A stretch of 64,000 nt of DNA from Callorhinus ursinus (Eukaryota > Chordata > Mammalia > Carnivora > Otariidae), in the NCBI RefSeq assembly GCF_003265705.1, contig NW_020312785.1:128161150-128225149 (forward strand). Direction: 5' to 3'. This document shows, piece after piece, positions 22,040 to 34,189 of the stretch. Positions within the stretch are counted from its first letter, which is position 1, and each line of letters opens with the position of its first letter. Under the pieces are notes generated by a model. The model was not told the DNA's origin, did no database searches, and was given only the letters and a program-made list of their open reading frames with translations. The translations under genes were made by a program, and so were the position numbers.

Positions 22040-22860
22040 GTGTCCCTGTTTCAAGTTACTTCTCAATTCAGCAACCACAGTGATCATTTTAAAACATGAA
22101 CCAGATCTTGCTACTCTTCTGCCCAAAACCCTACGATGGATCCCATTTCACTTCAGATGAAATCTGAATGAAGCCCTTAGCATGCCCCACAAGGCCCTGC
22201 TTGTTCTAGTCTTCTGGATCCCTTTCACTTCATCTTCTATTCCTCCTTCGCTTTCCTTGCTAGAGCTAACCTAGTCTGTATACTATTCTTCAAATACACA
22301 AGACCTGTTCCTGCTTTGGACCCTTTTGAACTGGGGGCTTTACCCTCTGCTGGAACACTTTTATCTCTGATTATCTCCATGGCTTCCTCCCTTACACCTT
22401 GAAATCAGATCAGTTCTTGATGAGAACTACCCTGACCACCTATTTAAAATTACAATTCTCCTAATACTCCAGATCCCCCTTGTATTGGATCCCTTTGCTT
22501 TTTTTTTTTTTTTTTTAAGATTTTATTTATTTGTCAGAGAGAAAGGGAGAGAGAGAGCACACACAAGCAGGGGGAGTAGCAGGCACAGGGAGAAACAGGT
22601 TCCGCACTGAGGAAGGAGCCTGATCATGACCTGAGCCAAAGACAGACGCTTAACCAACTGTGCCAGCGAGGAGTCCCATGCTTTTATTTTTTAACCATAA
22701 CACTTAGGACTTATCTACTCTCAAATCTGCTACCCTTGACCTCCTGTTAGAATGGAAGTTAATGAAGGCAGGTATTTCTATCACTGATGCATCCCAAGTG
22801 CCTAAAAGATTTCCTGAAACACATAGGGTTCACAATAAAAATCTGCTAAATATATAAATG
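22040..22860 (+). repeat. L2 LINE 3' end, split by a Can-SINE
   Basis: Ancient L2-like text: CAGATCTTGCTACTCTTCTGCCC, CCTTAGCATGCCCCACAAGGCCCTGC, and after the SINE ACCTCCTGTTAGAATGGAAGTTAATGAAGGCAGGTATTTC...TCCCAAGTGCC...ACAATAAAAATCTGC. It is the tail half of a mammal-wide L2 copy. Confidence 0.7.
22503..22678 (-). mobile_element. Can-SINE (SINEC)
   Basis: A long T-run, AAGATTTTATTTATTTGTCAGAG, GA-rich middle, then ATCATGACCTGAGCCAAAGACAGACGC and the damaged head complement TGTGCCAGCGAGGAGTCCC. Internal bases between AGGAGCC and TGATCATGACC are missing. Flanks share only TGCTTTT. Confidence 0.88.
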
Positions 22861-24244
22861 GAAACATATATGTGAGGTGCTCAACTGCATTTTTTTCTTA
22901 GTTTTCGCTGTTGTTTCTTTGTTTTGTTGTCTTGGCTGATTGGGTTAGTTAGAACAGCACTGTTATAATCTGGGACCTTCTTTACTTGGGATTAGTTACA
23001 ACACTTGGTGAGCCAAGAAATGACTGAGAAAAGTGAAAAAAAAAACAAAACAGTTCCCTGAAACGGTCTGTAAAACCTAAACAATTTAGGATTTTCACTG
23101 TGCGAAATTTGATACTGAACATAGTCATGACCCCTGGGCCAGAAAGCTTAGAAAGAGTCTCCATCTGTCCCATACAGTCATGTTAGAAGGACTAAGTGAA
23201 ATGCAAATTGGGAAGAGATTTGGGAATTTCATGAAATGAAATATCGGAGCCAGGAAGAGATAGGGAATCACCTGATGCCCAAAACACGCTGTTCGTCACG
23301 TGCCCAGAAAAATAGAGAGACATTTCTGGTCAGATGGTCTCTGTTATCTCCTGTTAACAAGGGACACCAGGGTCACATCTATGGGAGGATGTCCCCTGGG
23401 AACTACAATAAAGCGTTAGGAAATGTGGGCCAATTAGATCCATTCCCACTCAAGACTGACAATACACTCCCATTATTATAATGGCCCCCAAACAAAAATA
23501 GGAAAAGAAAAGAAGGAAATACTAGGATTGTATTCCTTTAAAGGACTCAGGACCTGCATTCTAATTAATATGGGGGACCACGTTTAGTCTCTCCAACTCC
23601 TGTCTCCTGAAAACATTTAAACAGAATTTCCCAATGTGTTCCCTGTATTGATTTTTTTTCCTTGAAGCTCAATAAGAAAAATGATCATTTGACTGATGGA
23701 AAGGTGTGACCATCTTAAATCAGCTTTCTTGCTAAAATAATGCTTATGATCAGAAGGTTGCCTTTAATGTCTAGATAATGCTATAAAATGAATTTCAGTG
23801 CTGGCAATAAGCAATCCTGCAGATATTCACTTAAAGATATACTGTCCCAATGGAATCGACTCTATTTTAGTACAACATCTTGATTTAAGCAGACATGCTA
23901 TATAAGAAATTTTATTGGTAAAGGAATCAGTAGAAATAAAATTATTTAAACATTCACTTGATTTTAGCCAACTACATAAAGATTTACCCCAGAACTTAAG
24001 TATGCCTTAAAGAAGGTACAGCCTTTGAAATTCTATTTGTGCACAATACTGTCTAGTCTTAAAATCTGGCTAAGGTAATCCATAATTAGAAAATGTGCCA
24101 GACTTTTGGAAAAATGAAACATCTGCCTAGACTTAGTCAATTTTTTTACTCCATATTCTTCAAGCGAAGGATATTTTCAAGTCCTTCCACAAAATATTTT
24201 TAGGAAAAGCTGCAGTGTATTTTGTTCACAAAAGTCAACTTTCT
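22861..24244. other. unclassified intergenic DNA
   Basis: No gene seen. The frame 23236-23481 (81 codons) has no recognisable domain. The more GC-balanced part at 23090-23480 could be a worn LTR, but I cannot support that. Confidence 0.4.
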
Positions 24245-24455
24245 GTAATAGGAAAAGCATGTAGATTTTGATGTTAGATAGATGAGGGTTCAAATCCTGG
24301 CTCTATCATTTACTTACCCCAAAATATTTGGTGTATTACTTGACTGAGTCTCACTTTTCTCATCTGTAATATGGAAATAACAGTGACTTACCTCACTGGA
24401 TCGCTTATGATGATTATAAAATATATGTAAATCATTGTACACACAGGTAATACTA
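24245..24455 (+). repeat. MIR SINE
   Basis: GGGTTCAAATCCTGGCTCTATCATTTACTT...GACTGAGTCTCACTTTTCTCATCTGTAATATGG is the core of a mammal-wide MIR, diverged. Confidence 0.8.
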
Positions 24456-24461
24456 AAATAA

Positions 24462-24614
24462 GGGGGTGCCTGGCTGACTCAGGCAGAAGAGCATGCAACT
24501 CCTGATCTTGAGATCATGAGTTTGATTCCCACATTGGATGTAGAGATTACTTAAATAATTTTTTAAAAAAAGAATAGAATCTTAAAATAAGTTAGAAAAA
24601 TAATAAATAATAAA
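24462..24614 (+). mobile_element. tRNA-type carnivore SINE variant
   Basis: The head GGGGGTGCCTGGCTGACTCAG leads into GAGCATGCAACTCCTGATCTTGAGATCATGAG and TTGATTCCCACATTGGATGTAGAGATTACTT. This is the tRNA-like body without the TC-rich middle, an alternative carnivore SINE subfamily. The flanks share CTAAAATAA (about 24453-24461 and 24616-24624). Confidence 0.8.
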
Positions 24615-24744
24615 ACTAAAATAAAGGGAGTTATTGTTCATATTCTGAAAAGAAATCATACTGATATGCTAAAATACCTTAGTAACCTAGAAGAATTAAA
24701 GAGAATATAGTGACAAAAGTATTACAATTTCTTCAAAAGTTATT

Positions 24745-25110
24745 CTCGTTTGATCTTTCCTCACTGCTGTCTGCCCTCTGGACACTGCTATCTCTCATAT
24801 GACTATGAAAATGCCTGCCTAAAACTTCTCCTCATCCCCACCCTCCTAACTCCAACATACCTGATTAGCTTCCAGATCAACCTATCTAGTAATACATCCC
24901 ATTAACAATATAATTTCCTCCAATCAAAACTTTTGGGCAACTCCCAGTTACATACCAAATAAAATTGAAACTTCTGAATCTGATATTTAAGGCTCTCCAC
25001 AACTTTGCACAAATTGCTTTTTCTGTCTGATCTCCCCAGATTCATGGACATACACCCTACATTTCAGTCATTCTGGCCTACTCACTGTTCTACCATATTG
25101 GGGGAGGGCA
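24745..25110 (+). repeat. L2 LINE fragment
   Basis: AACTCCCAGTTACATACCAAATAAAATTGAAACTTCTGAATC and TTAAGGCTCTCCACAACTTTGC resemble the L2 3' region, well diverged. Confidence 0.6.
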
Positions 25111-25819
25111 CATAAAAGGGTGGAACAGAAACGCAATGGGGGTGAGCTATTCTGGGTACCCAGCTTAAGGTGCGGATGTTTAAATTTGGCAGCTATTTAC
25201 CACGAATTCTCCCTCCAGAAAAAATTCCATTTTTCTCTACAGTCTGCCTTCTTTTTGCCTTAGAGAACTGTGCAGTGTCTGTTAAAGATCAGGGTACTAA
25301 TAGGTGGTTTGACCTGGGATGCTTAGAATTGAACTGGTCTTGGCATTACAGGAAACAGAAAGAACATACAGAGATCTGAGAGCTTTTGTCCCACAGTGAA
25401 AGGAGCAGCTAAATCTACCTAGGGGAATTTTTCCACTCTCATGGAAAGGTACTGTACATCAGAAAATGCCAAGCACCCACCAGGGGATGATAAAGTCACT
25501 AATGAGAGCTCAAAGGGCAAACATTTCCAGACTGTGGCCAAGGTGACAACAGCAGGTCTTCTCTAGATTTCATGATGCCACTTTTGATTACCCATATTAT
25601 GAAATATGAGTTTTATTGTATAATTTTAGCCTGAAGTCTAATGCAAAGAATATGGGGTGCTCATTCATCAAAACCTTCGTTGATGTTTGCAGAGCATCAC
25701 TAGCTGCCATGGTGATGGCAGCTCCCGTAAGTTCTCAAAAATCAGAAAAACAGATCAGTCTCTTGATTATTTGTGTTCCCTGGGAAACCAGGGAAAGTTC
25801 CAGCTCCTGAGGAGCTTAG
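25111..25819. other. unclassified intergenic DNA
   Basis: Short frames 25170-25379 and 25616-25810 show no domain. Nothing else seen. Confidence 0.4.
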
Positions 25820-26200
25820 TATTGCACTAATAAACACTCAGTTTGAGCCTTCCAGCCTCTATGTGCTTGTCATGCCACGCCTTCTCCCTGCAACTTGCCC
25901 TGTTAAAACCCTTCCCAGACTTATAGATCCAGCTCAGTGGACTATCTGCCATGAAGTCCTCTTATTCCCTACTCCTGTTCCATGGCAGAAAATTTCTCCT
26001 CCTTCAATTCTTCCTCTGAGATTATAGCACAACTTTGTAGTTATTTGTTCTTATTTTACAGTCCATTTTATACTTGAAGCAAAGAAAGGGGGGGTGATAC
26101 AGGTTTGGGTTTATAATTTTGTTATTCATCTATAGCCCCTACTATAGGGTCTTATACACAGAAGGCCCTCAGTAAACACTGGCTACAAAAAGGATTCAAA
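25820..26200 (+). repeat. L2 LINE 3' end
   Basis: CCTTCTCCCTGCAACTTGCC, CTTCAATTCTTCCTCTGAGATTATAGCAC and the typical tail ATCTATAGCCCCTACTATAGGGTCTTATACACAGAAGGCCCTCAGTAAACACTGG fit the L2 3' end. Confidence 0.65.
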
Positions 26201-26560
26201 ACAAAGTATGTGTCAGCAACCCAAGTCACTTTTTGGAATTAAGGGAGATCATTTGAAGTAAGGTTTGAAGTCTGAATAAAGGACAACAGACAAAGTAAAA
26301 AAGGAAATAGGGTAAGGAAATATATTCTAGGGAGAAAGAATTCCATGCATTTAGGCAGGGAAGTCAGAAAAACCATGGAGGGTTAAGAAACTACAGTAAT
26401 TTAGCATGACTGGAGTATAGCAATATTTGTTCACATTTCAGAAGACACCAAAGAGTAAGTCTGATGTGCTAAGAGGAATTGTGGAGAACACTTGTCATGT
26501 GAGGACATGCAGGCAGACTTGGGTGGCTCTCCAGCAATGCAAAGCCTTTTGTTTTCTCAT
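26201..26560. repeat. possible worn ancient repeat, unnamed
   Basis: GGGAGATCATTTGAAGTAAGGTTTGAAG...GGAGAAAGAATTCCATGCATTTAGGCAGGGAAG has the same kind of text as 46080-46330 and 50790-51830, so an unnamed old mammalian repeat is plausible. Confidence 0.35.
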
Positions 26561-26564
26561 GCAT

Positions 26565-27000
26565 CTATGTATTAGTTTCCCAGGACTGCCTAACAAATTA
26601 CCACAAACTGTGTGGCTTACAACAGAAAAATTTTCCCTCACAGTTCTAGAGGTCAGAAGTCCATGATCAAGGAAATAGCAGGGCCATGCTCCCTCCCAAG
26701 CCTCAGGGAGGGATCCTGCCTGCCACTTCCAGCTGCTGGAGGCTGCAAGGGATTCTTGGCTTGTGGCTGCCTCACTCCAATTCTCACCTTCATCTTCTCC
26801 GGGTCTCTCCTCTGTGTATCACTTATGAAAACACTTATTAACCATTGGAATAATCCAGGATGATCTCATCTCAATTAATTAACTTAATTACATCTGCAAA
26901 GACCCTTTTTCCAAATGAAGCCAAATTCAGTTTGCAGGACATGATGGACATATATGGAGTGGGAGGGGGAAGGGAGGGAGGACCATCATTCAACCACTAG
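26565..27000 (+). repeat. MLT2-like ERVL LTR fossil
   Basis: TTAGTTTCCCAGGACTGCCTAACAAATTACCACAAACTGTGTGGCTTACAACAG...TCACAGTTCTAGAGGTCAGAAGTCC...CAATTAATTAACTTAATTACATCTGCAAAGACCC...CATTCAACCACTA is the recognisable order of an ancient ERVL-type LTR. The frames 26427-26666 and 26612-26863 overlap it and are not genes. Confidence 0.65.
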
Positions 27001-29360
27001 GAACCTCCAGCAGTGTGAGAGGGTTTCCCATAGGAGCTTAGACTTGTCTTGATACCCTTTTGTCTTAGTATATGCATCTCTCTTCCTCATACTCACAGAG
27101 CAGGCAGTCATGTAGACCATAGAGCCGGTCTACTTAGAACCTCTGCTCCTTCTTCATCTATGGATCCTGAAAGCTCAGTGCAAGCCCCCATGCCAAATTT
27201 CCTCCTTACCCAATGGTTATGCTTTGCTAAGGAGTTGTCCCTTCCTGCAATAGGATTTCTACCTCTCTTCAAACATGTTAGGAAAATCTCTGAACTGTAA
27301 AGGAAAGCACATTTCAAGTTCTTCCTCATAAAGTTTCCAGACCCTAGAAAACCAGAAAATATAAGTATATGCTAATATATATATATTATGTATAATATAC
27401 ATATACATATATCTATAGCATTCTTACCAAACCTCACACAGGCTTCTCCAAGTCTGTGCTCCAGCCCATTCATGATGTCCAGTTACCTGTACAATTCACA
27501 CATTTTAGAAGCTCAAGCAGACAAGAGTCACTGACTTTCTTTAGAGGTCAAATAATAAGAAGCCAAATCTCAAAATATCTTCTGAATCTCTGACTCTCAA
27601 GTACAGAACTATGAAAATTGATGCAGGGGATACAATCTGAAGTCTTTTTTTAAAGCTGGTTGCCAATAATGATTTTATTTTATCAGTTTCCATAATTTCT
27701 TTTGAGACCAGGATGGGAAAAAATGTAGTTCCATATCTAATTTCTAACGCCCTTCAGCCCAACCAATGACTTCATCCCTCTTCTCTTCCTGTTTTCATTC
27801 ACACTTTAAAAGGGGAGCTTGGGCTTGCATCAAATGATGATCAAGGACCAATAAATGGGACCACAATACTGGGTGATACAGCCTTGGCTCAGAGGAGTTT
27901 GTACACACTGGGGAGGAGGGTTAAGTAGGGTATGATATTGTCACCTGTCATGCAATTTTAGGACTTGAGTTATAGCTGATTTTTTACTTAGGATACTCAG
28001 AGCCATGGAAGCACAGGGTCAGCCTAGGGTCTGACAGAAATCGACCTTCTGATATGGGCTCCAGCTAGTAGAATTGACGTACATTTAGAACACTCCCTCA
28101 TTTCAGCAGCAGACAGTGAAGCGGAGGTCCTGCAGGTGCAATACCACTGGCCTTGGTTTAACCAGGTCTAATCTACCTCCCTGTGTAGAATATATCCAGT
28201 GATATACTGGAGCTGGCTCACAACAGCTCATACATTTTCAGGAAATCTGTGTGCCAGTTAAATACATTATACTAAAATAAATTTATATCAGTTTGCAATT
28301 AAATTATATTAAAAACAAAGGTAATAAACTCTCAAAACTCATTGCTTCCTAATGATTTTATTACAGCTAATTCACCAGTGTTAAGATAGCATCTCTAAAG
28401 GCCCAGTATTTATTTGTTCTGTCCACTATGGGCTTCACATCACCTGACACAGAGACAGAAACCAATTCCCACATCTCTCAAAGACAGTCTTAGCAATTCA
28501 TGGACAAATGGATCTGAAACAGACATATTGAATTCGTCTGTAATTTTCTCCTTCAAAGTACTGTTGGACTTTTCCTCTGATCCCAGTATCCAAATTTATA
28601 GTCTTTTTGTTATATTTGGAAACACAAAGAGGGCAAGGCAAAGAACCAAGTGGATGGGGGAAGGGTGCAGAACGGAAAATCTTGCCTCTACTGGTGACAA
28701 ATCCTGTTCATTTCATGCTCCTTCAGCCCTTCTTAAAAGCTTCATTATCACCCTATTTGTTAAGCAAACAGCACCTCTCCTAATTTTCATTTGGCAGGAA
28801 AATCAAAATTTAGAAGCCTTATTCCTAATAAATTAGGTTAGATGTCATTTTAAATATTTCTAATGCTATCCATTTCCATCTGAGGAAAGTCAACCTACCT
28901 CTCTGGAGCCAGTTATACCCTTCTAAGAGTAGTCTACTTACATTGGAATACAGTAACTGGAGTTTTTACTAGGTGGCAGATAGAAGCACTTTGGCTTATA
29001 TTTCTTATTAATGCATTTACATTATTATAAAGCTAAACTGTACAAGATCTTAAATGTGTGGTGAAATAGATGCTACTCAAACCCCTTACCCAGATCGCCC
29101 TTGCTGACCAACTCATGATTATGTTTAGGGTATTCACTTTCTTCCACTTGGCAATGTGCCCCTATCTTTCACTCAGAGGTAAATCTTTATTTATCCAAAT
29201 CTAGTATGGTAATCCCATCCCCCTTGTTAGTGACTGGTTAAGACCTGGGTATAAATGATGCACTTGTGGTCAACAGTGGTCTGCTAGGGACATTGAGGAC
29301 ATTTCCCCATGAATTAAAAAGAAAAAGCACACCAGAAAAGATGGTCCCTCTGCTTTCACT
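27001..29360. other. unclassified intergenic DNA
   Basis: No gene supported. An AT microsatellite lies near 27370-27415. The longest non-repeat frame of the window, 28414-28836 (140 codons), shows no domain, signal or family motif and is not called. Confidence 0.45.
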
Positions 29361-29377
29361 GGACATTCTTACTTCTT

Positions 29378-29588
29378 TTTGTTTATAATGCTTATTTTTT
29401 AAAAAGATTTTATTTATTTATTCAACAGAGAGAGAGCACAAGCAGGGGGGAGCAGAGGCAGAGGGAGAGGGATAAGCAGGCTCCCCGCTGAGCAGGGAGC
29501 CTGATGTGGAGTTCAATCCCAGGACCCTGGGATCATGACCCAAGCCAAAGTCAGACACTTTAACCAACTGAGCCATCCAGGTGCCCCC
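29378..29588 (-). mobile_element. Can-SINE (SINEC)
   Basis: T-rich tail with an extra GTTTATAATGCTTA stretch, AAGATTTTATTTATTTATTC, GA-rich middle, CCCAGGACCCTGGGATCATGACC, head complement GAGCCATCCAGGTGCCC. Flanks GGACATTCTTACTTCTT (29361-29377) and GGACATTCCTTCTTCTT (29589-29605) form a 17-bp target duplication with two mismatches. Confidence 0.93.
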
Positions 29589-29764
29589 GGACATTCCTTC
29601 TTCTTGAGGTATTTTGTACCACAGCAGCTATCTTGTAACCAATGATAGGAGACTGTTCAGTGAGGCTAACTTGAGAATCTTTTGCGTTGCTTAATTCTGC
29701 AGTCCTGGAGCTGCCCTATCCCAGGATTTCTTGCTATTTAAAATAAACATCCTTATTGTTCATG

Positions 29765-29835
29765 CTAGTAGTTTTCAATATGCTAGCCCCACACCAGAAG
29801 CATCAGCATCACCTGGAACCTTTTTAGAACTACAG
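29765..29835 (+). repeat. MER5A-like hAT fragment
   Basis: GTAGTTTTCAATATGCTAGCCC...AGAAGCATCAGCATCACCTGGAACCTTTTTAGAAC matches the left half of MER5A-type elements. Confidence 0.6.
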
Positions 29836-30280
29836 TAGCTTCCCTTTAACCACAGTTCCAATATCCATGATTTCAGTTACCTGCAGTCAACAGTAGTCTA
29901 AAAACAGGTGATCCTCCCTCAAACAATAGTCCGAAGTCATTAGTAGCCTAACACTAAGTCACAATCCCTATGTCATTTACCTCACTTCATCTCATCCTGT
30001 AGACATTTTATCATCTCATATCATCACAAGAAGAATGAGTATAGTACAATAAGATATTTTGAGAAAAAAGCCCCATTCACATAATTTTAAATACAGTATA
30101 CTGTTGTAATTGTTCATTTTATTAGTTACTGTTGTTAATCTCTTACTGTGCCTTATTTATAAATTAAATATTATCATAGGTATAAACATAGTGGAAAAAT
30201 CAGAGTATATCTAGAGATTTCGTACTTCTGTGATTGCAGACATCTACTAGGAGTCTTGAAATGTATCCTCTGCCATAATT
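29836..30280 (+). repeat. Tigger-like DNA transposon fossil
   Basis: CTTCCCTTTAACCACAGTTCCAATATCCATGATTTCAGTTACC..., TACTGTTGTTAATCTCTTACTGTGCC, TTTATAAATTAAATATTATCATAGG and GGAGTCTTGAAATGTATCC resemble old mammalian Tigger-group elements. Terminal repeats are too worn to define and the exact family is uncertain. Confidence 0.5.
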
Positions 30281-31440
30281 TTTATAAGAATTTTCCATTC
30301 CTTTCCTACTCAAGTTTTAAAATCAATTTCTTAGTGCTTTATTCTAATATTTTTTTGCTTGTAAAATTCCACTTTCCAGAAAATATATGAAATTATTTTC
30401 TTAAAAAAATTTTAACTTTCCACCTTGTAAGGAAACTCATTTTCATTCAGGAAAGAAATAGCCTTTTATGTATTTGATTTGTCAGCCAATCTTGCATCAT
30501 TTTTTTAAATCACTATTATTTGAGGTAAATAAGCCTCATTTAATAGGCTTAACATTTGCAAACAATTAATTTTACAGCTAGAGATAACACCTCGGCATTA
30601 GCATTATGCACACCTGACAATGCAAGCATCTATTTGCATACTTATCCTCAGATTTTCAAACATATCCTTATTAGAGGCAGTTTTAGAAAAAACATAGCCT
30701 CTCTGGGATTTATGTTGTTAAACATTAAATCTATTCAATAATGCTTCTTTATTAGTCTTGATACAATTTTAGCCTCATAATCAAAGGATGCAAAATTATC
30801 CCTGAAGTTTATGTAGAGTACTTAGTTGAATATTGCAGAAATCTTTGGATCTTAGACTTCCTCTCACATCATTAAGAGCTTAGACAAACTGTCCTACCCC
30901 AAAATTGTATTTATTCCTTTTATCCCAGCCCTGATTCTGTGCTTCCACAGCCATGTCTTAAAGAGGAAATCAAGAATAATTCATATAATTTTATTAATGC
31001 CTTTATTTATTACTTTTCTAGGATTTTCATAGTAACTACTTTTGACAAAATTCCATGGTATTTTAAAGGAATTCATAGTTTATCTATTTTATAATGGGCA
31101 TAGGTCTAAATTATCAGTAAAATCCTTGGCATTAGCTAAAATGAAATGACCAATAGCAACTCACACTTCTTTTTCTATACTGACCTAACTGCATGCCTTC
31201 TGTCTTCCTTATCTATACAGCCATTCTAGGCAAGGGTAGCCACTAATGATCTTCCATCAAGTGTTTTCCTACCCAGGAGGCTTCACCAATCAAATGAAGC
31301 AATAAAACTACCTAATCTTTATTTCACATGTCTAAATATTGTTAAATTTTAAGAATGAAAATTGTGAAGAAGTAATTAGCAAATCATCTATATCTCTATT
31401 TTACCTTAATATATAAACCTTAATATGTAATAGTTCAAAG
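30281..31440. other. unclassified AT-rich intergenic DNA
   Basis: Nothing recognisable. Confidence 0.4.
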
Positions 31441-32060
31441 AAAACAACTCTAATTATTTCAACATCATACCAAAAAGGTATTTGATAAAACTCAGCTTCC
31501 ATTTCTCAATGTGCTGAATTTTTTTTTAATGAATTCATGTTTACTTCTGTAAAATCACTGTGTAAAATACAACTCTCAAATTTAAAAAATAATGTTATTA
31601 TTAATGGTGAATTCCTAGAAATTCGAATCAGGAACAAGATAAAGATGCTCATTATCACACTGGCATTAAACATTATTTTGTAATGCTAGACAATACAATT
31701 AGATAAGAAATTAAAAATAAGAATATAGGGGTACCTGGGTGGCTCAGTCCATTAACCACCTGTCTTCAGCTCAGGTCATGATCCCAGGTCCTGGGATTGG
31801 CTGCATCAGGCTCCCTGCTAAGCTTCTCCCTCTCCCTCTGCTCTTCCCCTCACCCCATGCTTGCTTCCTCTCTCCCTCTCTCTCTCACTCTTTCTCAAAT
31901 AAATAAAATCTTTAAAAATATATAATATAAATATTAAACAAAGAAATGAATTTTAAATTATTTACGAATGATATGACTCTTAGGAAAACCCAAGATTATC
32001 TATTTTAAAATAATTAAAACAGTAAGGTGTATCTTTAAAAAAAGATTAGTATGTAAGATC
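31441..32060 (+). mobile_element. old LINE-1 ORF2 fragment, split by a Can-SINE
   Basis: AAAAAGGTATTTGATAAAACTCAGCTTCCATTT...CAGGAACAAGATAAAGATGCTCATTATCACAC and, beyond the SINE, TTTACGAATGATATGACTCTTAGG are diverged ORF2 reverse transcriptase-region text. Confidence 0.7.
31728..31913 (+). mobile_element. Can-SINE (SINEC)
   Basis: GGGGTACCTGGGTGGCTCAG head, ATGATCCCAGGTCCTGGGATTGG, long CT tract, CAAATAAATAAAATC tail. About 20 bp are missing around the CTGCTAAGCTTCTCC joint. It is inserted in the old LINE-1; the A-rich flanks blur the duplication. Confidence 0.9.
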
Positions 32061-33124
32061 AATTCCCTACTTTCACAGATATCTCCCTGCTTTTATGCAT
32101 AATATGCTTCTAAAAAACATTACCAACATCAAACAATGAACCTACACTAGAGTAGAGAGAATGTGGGTGGAACATAAAAATTTTTATGAACATATTAAGA
32201 AGGTAGAAGTGTTTCATTATTAAGTTAGGTAATAAGTAAGGTAATTTTCACAGTGAGTGAGAAGCTAACATGTTCCTGTGTGCACGCACCCCCCCCCCCA
32301 CCACAATCCTGAATTCTTTTTCTCACAGTGGGAATGGAAGATGAAATCTTGACTCCTGCATGGTTCCTCGGGGTCAAAGTTCATTAGTTCCTTTTGTACA
32401 TCAGTTTCTCTCATTATTGTGTCATTATCTGAGATAAGCGTTCTTTTTCCATAGGGATTCAGAAGTTTATTTATTTGGTAAAACCTTCACCAAAACTTCA
32501 CCTAGTACTAGCTAGAAATGAATAGAATAATGGCTTTACTGAGCCCAGAGTCATAAAATAATTATAAAACCTCCAGTTACAACCCACCTTTTAAACACAA
32601 TCTTTAAAGCCATTTTTCCAACATTTCATTCATGTGCTTTACTTGTGGACACTTCCTTCACAACTAAACTCAGTTGCATATGGACAATGAATACTCAGTT
32701 GAGGCTAGTCTGAGCTTTTGGGCATGTCTGAATATTTTCACTTTTACCTCAATTATAACTAATTTTAGGAGACCTGTGCTTCTTATCACTAGTATTAGCA
32801 TCTTTATTTTTCATTTTTTCCATTCATTTTTACAAAATGGTAAGAAAAAAATCAATTAATATTCAAATATAGACACCAAAATATCCAAACTACCAAAAAT
32901 CAATTAGTGACTATAGGCAGACAGGGTACCATAAAAAAAAAATAGCTTAAATTCTGTGTTCATTAGTTGAGAGATGAAAGCCCAAATTCAGCAAATGAAA
33001 AGCAGTTTGGATGTATCATTACAAAATTATAAAAGACAAGAATGATTACAGAGAAAAAATAAATAGAAAGCTTAATTAAAAAGTTTTTACAGTAGTAATT
33101 TAAAAGTTAAGAATTCAGGGATAA
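32061..33124. other. unclassified intergenic DNA
   Basis: Contains a poly-C run near 32288-32299; otherwise nothing recognisable. Confidence 0.4.
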
Positions 33125-33313
33125 GGGTGCCTAGGTGGCTCAGTCGGTTAAGCATCTGCCTTCAGTTTAGGTCTTAACTTCAGGGTCCTGGGATTGAGCC
33201 CCACGTCAGGCTCCCTGCTTTGTGGGGAGTCTGCTTCTCCCTCTCCCTCTGCCCCTCTCTCTGCTCATGCTCTCTCTCTCTCTCTCAAATAAATGAATAA
33301 AATCTTTTAAAAA
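33125..33313 (+). mobile_element. Can-SINE (SINEC)
   Basis: GGGTGCCTAGGTGGCTCAGTCGG head, CAGGGTCCTGGGATTGAGCCCC, CT tract, CAAATAAATGAATAAAATC tail. Flanks AAGAATTCAGGGATAA and AAGAATTTAGGGGTAA form a diverged target duplication. Confidence 0.92.
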
Positions 33314-33329
33314 AAGAATTTAGGGGTAA

Positions 33330-33950
33330 ATTTGTTCTAGTTATCTACTGCTATATAGTAAATCACCCTAAAACATGGTGACCTACAAAAAGAACAATCA
33401 TTTTATTATCTCTCATGATGTCTAGGGTCAAGCATTCAAAAAGACCCCAGTTGGAAGATTTTAGGTCAGAATCTCTCAAGACTGCAGTCAGATAGTGACC
33501 AGAGCTGAAATGACAGTGCACGGAAACAGCTGAGAGCTGGTATCTCTTTCTTTTTCTTTATTAGAGTCTGGGGGTTTCTACAGGCAGTCTCTCCATACAC
33601 TACTTTGGAGTCTCACAAAATGGCAGGCTTGAGGCAGCTGAAGGCCTTACAAGTGAGTATTCCACCTAAAAAAAAGAGTAATAATTTAAAAAGTGCACCA
33701 TGGCCTAATCTTTCATGGAAAGGAAAAGCCTTTTATAGCTTATCCTTAGAAGTCACACAGCATCATTTCCACTGCATTCTGTTGGTTACAAGTGAGCTAA
33801 AAACCCACCCAGATTGGACTTTACCACTTGATGGGGAAATGGCAAGATTCTACAAAAGCATATTGTATGATACATAATATTGTGACCATCTTTGGCAAAA
33901 CAATCAGCCACAAAATATAATAGTAGCTATGCAGAACCCACATGGAAAAA
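33330..33950 (+). repeat. ancient LTR-like mammalian repeat, family not named
   Basis: TTCTAGTTATCTACTGCTATATAGTAAATCACCCTAAAACATGGTGACC...CAGCATCATTTCCACTGCATTCTGTTGGTTACAAGTGAG is the recognisable order of a common ancient mammalian interspersed repeat. I cannot assign the subfamily. The 90-codon frame 33605-33877 lies inside it. Confidence 0.55.
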
Positions 33951-33965
33951 AAACTAGAGCCTTTT

Positions 33966-34166
33966 TAAAAAAATTTTTTTAATATTTTTTAAACAATTTA
34001 TTTATTTGTCAGAGAGAGTGAGCACAAGCAAGGAGAGCAGCAGGCAGAGGGAGAAGCAGGCTCCCCTCTGAGCAGGGAGCCCAATGCGGGACTCGATCCC
34101 AGGACCCTGGGATCATGACCTGAGCTGAAGGCAGACGCTTAACTGACTGAGCCACCCAGGTGTCCC
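33966..34166 (-). mobile_element. Can-SINE (SINEC)
   Basis: A/T-rich tail, CAATTTATTTATTTGTCAGAGAG, GA-rich middle, CCCAGGACCCTGGGATCATGACC, head complement GAGCCACCCAGGTGTCCC. Flanks AAAAACTAGAGCCTT and AAAAACTACATAGCCTT suggest a target duplication with a small indel. Confidence 0.93.
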
Positions 34167-34189
34167 AAAAACTACATAGCCTTAACAAA

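Noticed and set aside
28414..28836. 140-codon open frame, the longest outside repeats
   Set aside because: No domain, signal peptide, codon signature or splice context is visible. A single frame of this size is expected by chance in 64 kb scanned in six frames. Protein-level conservation would be needed.
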